Source of the DNA: an uncultured Eubacterium sp.
GTDB taxonomy: Bacteria > Bacillota > Clostridia > Lachnospirales > Lachnospiraceae
Length of the DNA stretch: 8,509 bases
Assembly (NCBI GenBank): GCA_946412445.1
Contig: CAMKHH010000034.1
Span: 1 to 8,509 of the forward strand
Direction: 5' to 3'
Shown here: in pieces, positions 1-4,419 of the stretch
Position numbering within the stretch: the first letter of the stretch is position 1
Layout of the letters: the number at the start of each line of letters is the position of its first letter
The notes under the pieces: model-generated
Seen by the model: only the letters and a program-made list of their open reading frames with translations
Database searches by the model: none
Told to the model about the DNA's origin: nothing
Made by a program: the position numbers and the translations under genes

Positions 1-25
1 CACAATAGAAGTGGTCAATATTTGC

Positions 26-49
26 ATGAAAACGATAATGTCTTTTCAT
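26..49. repeat. Short inverted repeat just downstream of the candidate promoter
   Basis: ATGAAAA (26-32) and TTTTCAT (43-49) are perfect 7-base inverted arms separated by 10 bases. Placed a few bases after the predicted start of the leftward transcript, it could be an operator or part of a 5' leader. The arms are AT-rich and short, so chance is quite possible. The rest of bases 1-97 shows no gene. Confidence 0.25.
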
Positions 50-59
50 ACTTGCTAAA

Positions 60-88
60 AGAATAACATATGTAGGGATGGGTGTCAA
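60..88 (-). promoter_or_regulatory. Candidate sigma-A-type promoter reading left out of the window
   Basis: On the minus strand TTGACA (83-88) is a perfect -35 box, followed by exactly 17 bases and then TATTCT (60-65), a 4/6 match to the -10 box. It lies 10 bases after the adenylating enzyme stop codon, in AT-rich noncoding DNA. It would start a transcript near base 53 heading left, toward a gene outside the window. A single promoter-like match may be chance, but box quality and spacing are good. Confidence 0.45.
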
Positions 89-97
89 TCATTTTTT

Positions 98-1135
98 CTA
101 CTTGTTCCAGGCAGCTCTGTCACCAATTCTTCTGATCGTACCATCCAGACGTTTCAGTATACCTCCGCAAGGGCAGCGTCCCGGCAATATCCTGCCCATA
201 TCTCCTGTTCTATAGCGAATCAGAGGCATGCCTTTTCTGTTTAACGTGGTAATTACCAGCTCGCCAAGGCTGCCTTCCGGCAGGCTCTTTCCTGATGCCG
301 GCTCCACCGTCTCCACGTACAAATCATTCTCCCGGATATGCATTCCCTGGTGTTCTCCGCACTCCAATGCTCCCCCATATCCCAGTTCCGTCATTCCATA
401 ATGGTTAAAGACCTCACAGGAAAGCCCCTCCTCTATTTGATGACGAACCGTATCAGACAAGACATCTGTGCTTAAAAGGACCCTTTTTACCGGGACTTTT
501 ATCTTCTTATCCCCGCACCAGGCGGCCACTGCCTGCACCTGAACAGGAATGCCCACCACTACGGTAATCTGATTCCGGCAGATTTCATTCACACATTCTT
601 CCGTCTCTTCCACCAGCCCATAGACAAAGCTCTGGGCAGGTATCCGCTCTACGCCTTTTTTTAAAAGATCCGCCAGCCCTCCTCTTTGGCCTCCCGGCAA
701 TAAAATCATGACCCGGTCTTTGGGACCTGCAAGCTCTTTCATCCCATGATGAAAGAAATCCAGCGTTAATTCCTGATCCTCTTCTGTAAAAAATAACCTT
801 TTCGGGAGTCCTGTGGTACCGGAGGTATCTAAAGACACCACACGGCTAATCTGACTTTGGGAAACGCAAACCATCTCCATGCCCCGTTTTCTGATATCAT
901 CATCTGTAATCAGAGGCAGATCCCTGAAATCCTGCCAGTTATTCAGCACAGAGGGACATTCTGAATCCTTATACTTTTTCTTATAGAAGGAACTGTTTCG
1001 AAAAACCCAGGAATAGGTTTCCTGTATTTTCTGAAACTGATAAGACCGGATGAACCCCTGCTGCATAAGGGCACCGCCGCTGATGTGCTGCAAGGCCCAG
1101 TTTTCCCACGTACAGGTTCTACGCTTCGTGTTCAT
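98..1135 (-). CDS. Phenylacetate-CoA-ligase-like AMP-forming adenylating enzyme without C-terminal lid domain (DVU_1553-like)
   Basis: This 345-residue member of the ANL (acyl-CoA synthetase) superfamily is closest to PaaK-type phenylacetate-CoA ligases. It should activate a carboxylic acid with ATP. Numbering from the preferred Met at 1135: the P-loop is TSGTTG (104-109) followed by LPK; the adenine-site motif is HYGMTE (245-250); the ribose-binding aspartate is D312 in YRTGD (308-312); and a C321-P-C323 pair matches the CPCG of PaaK proteins. The chain then stops 13 residues after the hinge-like RLDGTIRRIG, so the roughly 90-100 residue C-terminal domain of PaaK, which holds the lid and helps thioester formation, is absent. 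It could still adenylate, or serve as a binding protein. No remnant of the missing domain is seen in the 97 bases downstream. I recall a DVU_1553 family AMP-dependent ligase from the same neighbourhood. The start overlaps the radical SAM gene by 17 bases. Confidence 0.84.
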   Translation of the reverse strand: MNTKRRTCTWENWALQHISGGALMQQGFIRSYQFQKIQETYSWVFRNSSFYKKKYKDSECPSVLNNWQDFRDLPLITDDDIRKRGMEMVCVSQSQISRVVSLDTSGTTGLPKRLFFTEEDQELTLDFFHHGMKELAGPKDRVMILLPGGQRGGLADLLKKGVERIPAQSFVYGLVEETEECVNEICRNQITVVVGIPVQVQAVAAWCGDKKIKVPVKRVLLSTDVLSDTVRHQIEEGLSCEVFNHYGMTELGYGGALECGEHQGMHIRENDLYVETVEPASGKSLPEGSLGELVITTLNRKGMPLIRYRTGDMGRILPGRCPCGGILKRLDGTIRRIGDRAAWNK

Positions 1136-2465
1136 AGCGAGACCCTCTATATAACGTTCTTCCATCTGCCGCCGTAAGATTGTATGCGCAGAATGGAATC
1201 AGCCTGGGTTGGTCTTTGTATTCTGAAATATGGATATAACATTCCTTCAAACGCTCCAGATCCAGGTTCCAGGCATCCATAAAGGTCATGCAGGATACCG
1301 CCAGCGTCTGGCGGTTCAGACGGTTTAAGAATTCATCCAGGGAAGTGGAATCAAGACTGTCTTCCTCACAGCAGCAGGCACAGGCCTTGGGCGCCGCCGA
1401 CCACTGACGTGCCACAAATTCTCTGGATTTATCGGAGCTTCCGCATCCGCAGGAATTCGAATTATCCCATGGAGTGATGCCTCCATCCGCTTCTTTTATA
1501 AAGTTACCCGAGAAGGAACAGTAGGCATTTTCTGCGTTTCCAGCTGTAAAATCACTGGCCTTCATCCGTCCCCGGGTCTGCTTTTCAATTTCTCTTAAAA
1601 GGTCGGGCATTGTAAACCGTTCTTCGGGAGCACTGCCCATATATCTTCCAAAATAGCTCACAGGCTGAAAATGTACACCTCTTACCACCGGCATCTGCTC
1701 TAAAGCAAAATCCAATATCTTTCCAACCTGGTCTACATTAATATCAGGTGTAATAACCGGTACCAGTACCACGCCGATGCCTTCCCGCCTGCACGCTTCT
1801 ATTGCCGCCATTTTCCTTGCCAGCAGTTCTCTTCCCCGCAATTTTTTGTAAACCCTCTCAGCCAGACCGTCAAATTGCAGAAATACACAATTAAGTCCTG
1901 CCTCGGCCAGCCGGTGCATGTATTGCCTGTCGTATCCGATTCTGATTCCATTGGTGTTCATCTGAAAGTACTCGAAACCAATGCTTCTCCCCAGCCTTAT
2001 AATCTCAGGAAGGTCATCCCTCATACCCGGTTCTCCGCCGGATAGCTGGATATTAAACGGACCTCCCCGCTGCATCATATCCTTGAACTGTAATTCAATC
2101 TCCTCAAGTGTAAGATCATACCTGGCATCTTCCCCTGCCGAGGCAAAGCAAAGCGGACAGTTCAAATCACACCGCTTTGTCACTTCCAATAAAACACAAC
2201 AGGTTTTCTGCCGATGATCTGTGCACAGACCACAGTCATAGGGACAGCCTTGTTTCATCTCCATCGCCGGGGAAATCAATGGGACTGGCCCTTTCCTTTC
2301 CCCCCAGGATTCATACTCCGGAGGCCCATTCCAGATCAACGTGCGAAACCTTCCATGCTCACAGCATTCTTTTTCCAGATATACCTTCTGTCCTTCCGAG
2401 ACTCTAAATGCATCGACTTTCTTCAGGCAAACCGGACAGACACTCTCCGTCTTTTGACGATTCAT
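1119..2465 (-). CDS. trsS: Radical SAM protein of the Tes/MJ0619/TrsS type, Cys-rich
   Basis: This 448-residue enzyme should cleave S-adenosylmethionine reductively to drive a radical reaction on an unknown substrate. The radical SAM cluster is C99-x3-C103-x2-C106 (CDLNCPLC), with the SAM-binding GGEP at 143-146. An N-terminal zinc-ribbon-like part has C10-P-V-C13 and C34-C35-E-H-G, then C74-x3-C78-x2-C81 and C89-C90. This layout resembles the archaeal tetraether lipid synthase/MJ0619 group. The C-terminal half adds C316, C339-G-C341, C362-x-C364-C365-C366, C392, C409 and C426 in the closing IPFCAYN motif, enough for one or more auxiliary Fe-S clusters; there are 24 cysteines in all. I recall a 'radical SAM (seleno)protein TrsS' family in this gene neighbourhood, hence the tentative symbol. 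No in-frame TGA is present, so this copy is a Cys form. Its end overlaps the next gene by 17 bases. Confidence 0.85.
   Translation of the reverse strand: MNRQKTESVCPVCLKKVDAFRVSEGQKVYLEKECCEHGRFRTLIWNGPPEYESWGERKGPVPLISPAMEMKQGCPYDCGLCTDHRQKTCCVLLEVTKRCDLNCPLCFASAGEDARYDLTLEEIELQFKDMMQRGGPFNIQLSGGEPGMRDDLPEIIRLGRSIGFEYFQMNTNGIRIGYDRQYMHRLAEAGLNCVFLQFDGLAERVYKKLRGRELLARKMAAIEACRREGIGVVLVPVITPDINVDQVGKILDFALEQMPVVRGVHFQPVSYFGRYMGSAPEERFTMPDLLREIEKQTRGRMKASDFTAGNAENAYCSFSGNFIKEADGGITPWDNSNSCGCGSSDKSREFVARQWSAAPKACACCCEEDSLDSTSLDEFLNRLNRQTLAVSCMTFMDAWNLDLERLKECYIHISEYKDQPRLIPFCAYNLTAADGRTLYRGSRYEHEA
1143..1148 (-). promoter_or_regulatory. Ribosome binding site deciding the start of the adenylating enzyme
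   Basis: The minus strand reads AGAGGG with a seven-base spacer before the ATG at 1135. The earlier in-frame ATG at 1165 has only a weak GGCGGC-like element, so the internal ATG is preferred and the product is 345 rather than 355 residues. Confidence 0.6.
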
Positions 2466-3079
2466 TGAATCACCCCCTGTTTTTTCAAAGCGTAAACGTT
2501 CAAAATACGTTCATAATCTTCAGGCAGATTGGCATCCTTGACAACTTCCTCATCCTCCACCGGCAGATACCGGATCCAAAAGGGATGTCTCTGCAGAAAG
2601 CTGCGCAGACCGCCTTCTTCACGATGGTTTTGTATTTCCTGTAGAACCGCAGCACTGTAGACAGGCGGATGCCCCATCTCTCCTCTATATGTAGGTATTA
2701 AGATTGGGCTGTCCCCCTGCTCATAAGTCCGGATAATCTCTTGTATTGTTGCCGGAGCGATCAGTGGGACATCCCCCGGACAGATAAAGACGGCATCCGT
2801 ATCCGCCCTGATTGCCGACAGTCCGACTTTCACAGACTCCAGCATATCCGTATCTTCATAGGCTTCATTCACCACCCAGGACACCTGTTCCTGTTTCAGC
2901 AGAGATATCACCCGTTGTCTCTGACATCCCACGACCACAAGGATATCTTCCAGGCCCGCCTTTTTAAAATTGCCTATTACAGACTGTAAGATACATCCTT
3001 TACCCAGCGGCAGCAGGGGTTTGAATTTTTTCATCCTTCTGGAGCATCCGGCAGCCAGAATCAATACCTGATATTTCAT
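2462..3079 (-). CDS. MocA/MobA-like nucleotidyltransferase (probable molybdenum cofactor cytidylyltransferase)
   Basis: This 205-residue protein has the nucleotidyltransferase fold of MobA, MocA and GlmU-type enzymes. The nucleotide-binding loop is LAAGCSRRM (8-16), followed by FKPLLPLG (19-26). The metal-binding aspartate is D103 in PGDVPLI. GHPPVY (136-141) and the VKDANLPEDYE segment (180-190) correspond to the GHP and D-x-(D/N)-x-PED motifs of the MocA branch. MocA transfers CMP to molybdopterin to form the cytosine dinucleotide cofactor, which D. gigas Mop contains, so co-location with the Mop gene makes this role likely though not proven. A DVU_1551 family of NTP transferases is remembered from the comparable Desulfovibrio cluster. 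Upstream, GGAAAAG gives a modest ribosome binding site. Its TGA overlaps the next ATG as ATGA. Confidence 0.84.
   Translation of the reverse strand: MKYQVLILAAGCSRRMKKFKPLLPLGKGCILQSVIGNFKKAGLEDILVVVGCQRQRVISLLKQEQVSWVVNEAYEDTDMLESVKVGLSAIRADTDAVFICPGDVPLIAPATIQEIIRTYEQGDSPILIPTYRGEMGHPPVYSAAVLQEIQNHREEGGLRSFLQRHPFWIRYLPVEDEEVVKDANLPEDYERILNVYALKKQGVIQ
2471..2478 (-). promoter_or_regulatory. Ribosome binding site of the radical SAM gene within the end of the nucleotidyltransferase gene
   Basis: The minus strand reads AGGGGGTG, five bases before the ATG at 2465, and forms part of the last codons of the upstream gene. With the ATGA overlap at 2465-2462 it indicates translational coupling. Confidence 0.65.
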
Positions 3080-3106
3080 AATCTACTTTTCCTTTTCCTT
3101 CCTTTC

Positions 3107-3550
3107 TTAGCAATAGGGATCTGACAATGGAATTTCATAATCACTTAGCAGTTCCATCAGTTTCTCATAGCAGGCGGCAACCAGAGGCAGACATACAGTT
3201 GCTGCTCTGTCAAAATCACCACCCAGTATGGTCTGACAACTGCATGTTTTATCTTCTTTTCCGTATTTATCTATAAACCAGTCCACATACTCGCGGAGAA
3301 TGGTCAGAAAATCCAGCTCCGGTTCCTCCTCAGGTGTCCCCTTTCCCGCAAAAAAACCCAGAACTGCACATCCCCCCGTCAATGCACCACATTCCCGCCC
3401 GCAATACCCCAGTCCGCCGCATAATCCGCTCACAGTTCTGACCGCCTGGGGGCATTCTATCCGGGCCTCTTCCAAGGCCATAATCATCAGCATCTGGCTG
3501 CAGGCCATTCCCTGTCCGGCCAGTTCGAGCAAACGAGTTTCTATATCCAT
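3107..3550 (-). CDS. C_GCAxxG_C_C family protein (DVU_1555-like)
   Basis: This 147-residue soluble protein has the signature spacing of the C_GCAxxG_C_C family: C17 near the N terminus (GMACSQ), C44 in GLCGG, C50, C54-GALTGG-C61, then C103, C105 and C120, with further cysteines at C33, C127 and the last residue C147. Family members are assumed to bind a metal or redox cofactor through these cysteines and often sit near redox operons; the biochemical role is not established. Length is typical for the family. It follows the methyltransferase by 44 bases and precedes the nucleotidyltransferase by 27. A DVU_1555 version of this family is, as I recall, defined by the same gene neighbourhood. The terminal Cys and the C103-S-C105 pair would be worth comparing with relatives. 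Confidence 0.87.
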   Translation of the reverse strand: MDIETRLLELAGQGMACSQMLMIMALEEARIECPQAVRTVSGLCGGLGYCGRECGALTGGCAVLGFFAGKGTPEEEPELDFLTILREYVDWFIDKYGKEDKTCSCQTILGGDFDRAATVCLPLVAACYEKLMELLSDYEIPLSDPYC

Positions 3551-3554
3551 AAAT

Positions 3555-3559
3555 CTCCT
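3555..3559 (-). promoter_or_regulatory. Ribosome binding site of the C_GCAxxG_C_C protein gene
   Basis: The minus strand reads AGGAG within GAAAGGAGATTT, four bases before the ATG at 3550. It is the closest match to the canonical Shine-Dalgarno sequence in this operon and lies in a 44-base gap, the longest internal one. Confidence 0.7.
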
Positions 3560-3594
3560 TTCCGGCTATCCAATGCTATTGATCATGTACCAGT

Positions 3595-4185
3595 TCAGCC
3601 ATCAGCCTGATAGACCCCTGCATAATAGCTCATATTTTTCAAATCCGTCACTCCTCCCTGCAGGCAGCCGAAGCAGCCGTCCTCCCCATAATTCCAGAGC
3701 CAGTATGCCCGGTAAGCCTTCCACTCCTCCTCACAGGTTCTGGCTGATATTAACTGAAATCCGAATTTTCTGAAATCAGGGATGCCTGTATCCTCTCGGC
3801 ATATATCCGACAGTAATAAAAGACCGTCATGCTTTAAACACCTTGTTATTTTACGAAATGCCTCCTCCTTGTCCAAAAGGGAAAGCGTGCATTCCAGCAG
3901 TACCCCATCGTAGCTGTCTTCAGGAAAAAAACAATTCAGGAAATCCCCTTCTATCAGTCCCTTCTCTTTCAGCTCCAAGGGCAGTATCCAATCGATTCCA
4001 TCCGCCTGAAATCCCAGGTTTTTCAAAAGCTCTACTGTATCTCCCCTGCCGCAGCCCACATCCAAAAATTTTCCTCTCCAGGTGGCCCCCTTCACCTTTT
4101 CCGCCTGTTCCAGCAGCCACAGACTTAGCGCTGTGCCACCCGGATGACTCTGTTCTTTGTCTCTCCAAAAATCTCGCTGTTCCAT
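3595..4185 (-). CDS. Class I SAM-dependent methyltransferase (DVU_1556-like)
   Basis: This 196-residue Rossmann-fold methyltransferase should move a methyl group from S-adenosylmethionine to an unknown acceptor. Motif I is LDVGCGRGD (41-49). The acidic residue ending strand 2 is D65 in DGID. GDF (80-82) and the SYDGVLLE segment (91-98) fit motifs II to IV. HPGG at 14-17 precedes the first helix. The C-terminal part is unusual for a minimal methyltransferase: it has a C171-F-G-C174 pair followed by a KNMSYYAGVY stretch near the end. I recall a family called DVU_1556 family methyltransferase (also TrsM in some annotation) with this neighbourhood, which fits the flanking genes. It is cytoplasmic, with no transmembrane segment. 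The fold and SAM binding are secure; the substrate is not known. Confidence 0.85.
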   Translation of the reverse strand: MEQRDFWRDKEQSHPGGTALSLWLLEQAEKVKGATWRGKFLDVGCGRGDTVELLKNLGFQADGIDWILPLELKEKGLIEGDFLNCFFPEDSYDGVLLECTLSLLDKEEAFRKITRCLKHDGLLLLSDICREDTGIPDFRKFGFQLISARTCEEEWKAYRAYWLWNYGEDGCFGCLQGGVTDLKNMSYYAGVYQADG

Positions 4186-4191
4186 CCTCTG

Positions 4192-4196
4192 CCCTT
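4192..4196 (-). promoter_or_regulatory. Ribosome binding site of the methyltransferase gene
   Basis: The minus strand reads AAGGG with a six-base spacer to the ATG at 4185, in the 12-base gap after the previous stop. It supports the start with the MEQRDFW N terminus. Confidence 0.5.
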
Positions 4197-4197
4197 C

Positions 4198-4419
4198 TTA
4201 CTTGTCCTCCAGCGCCCGTTCCACCTGGAGAATCTTACCACTTGCCAGTTCTTCAGGTATGAATACCTGTCCGCATAAAGGACATTTCGGCATTTGGATT
4301 GGAAAATCATTCCCCATATATTGAAGCATCACTTCCCCAGGTTCCATAGCCACCTGACACTTATCGCAGACAAGGCTTCCCGGTTCAAATTCATAGGACT
4401 CATGATATTTCTGCGACAT
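4198..4419 (-). CDS. Small two-CxxC redox or zinc-ribbon protein (DVU_1557-like)
   Basis: This 73-residue cytoplasmic protein has two CxxC pairs, C18-x-x-C21 and C46-P-L-C49, which together would bind one zinc or a rubredoxin-like iron. No signal peptide or membrane segment is visible. The 24 residues between the pairs (GEVMLQYMGNDFPIQMPK region) match my memory of the small 'DVU_1557 family redox protein' found beside Mop-type oxidoreductases, but I cannot run the search. The gene begins with a one-base TAATG overlap with the flavoprotein and ends 12 bases before the methyltransferase, so it sits firmly in the operon. It could carry electrons, or be a structural or chaperone subunit; the sequence does not decide. 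Confidence 0.82.
   Translation of the reverse strand: MSQKYHESYEFEPGSLVCDKCQVAMEPGEVMLQYMGNDFPIQMPKCPLCGQVFIPEELASGKILQVERALEDK

Noticed and set aside
26..49. Operon terminator formed by the inverted repeat at the left edge
   Set aside because: The stem is only 7 AT-rich pairs and no T-run follows it on the minus strand, so it is a poor intrinsic terminator.
1119..1165. Longer start of the adenylating enzyme at 1165
   Set aside because: The ATG at 1165 lacks a good ribosome binding site and would lengthen the overlap with the radical SAM gene to 47 bases; the ATG at 1135 has AGAGGG at ideal spacing.
1119..2465. Selenocysteine in the radical SAM protein
   Set aside because: Relatives are annotated as (seleno)proteins, but no in-frame TGA is present here before the TAG stop at 1121-1119, so this copy would use cysteine.
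3300..3773. Plus-strand open frame of 157 codons
   Set aside because: It runs antisense across two well supported genes, has a Pro/Ser-rich composition typical of a shadow frame and no recognisable domain or ribosome binding site.
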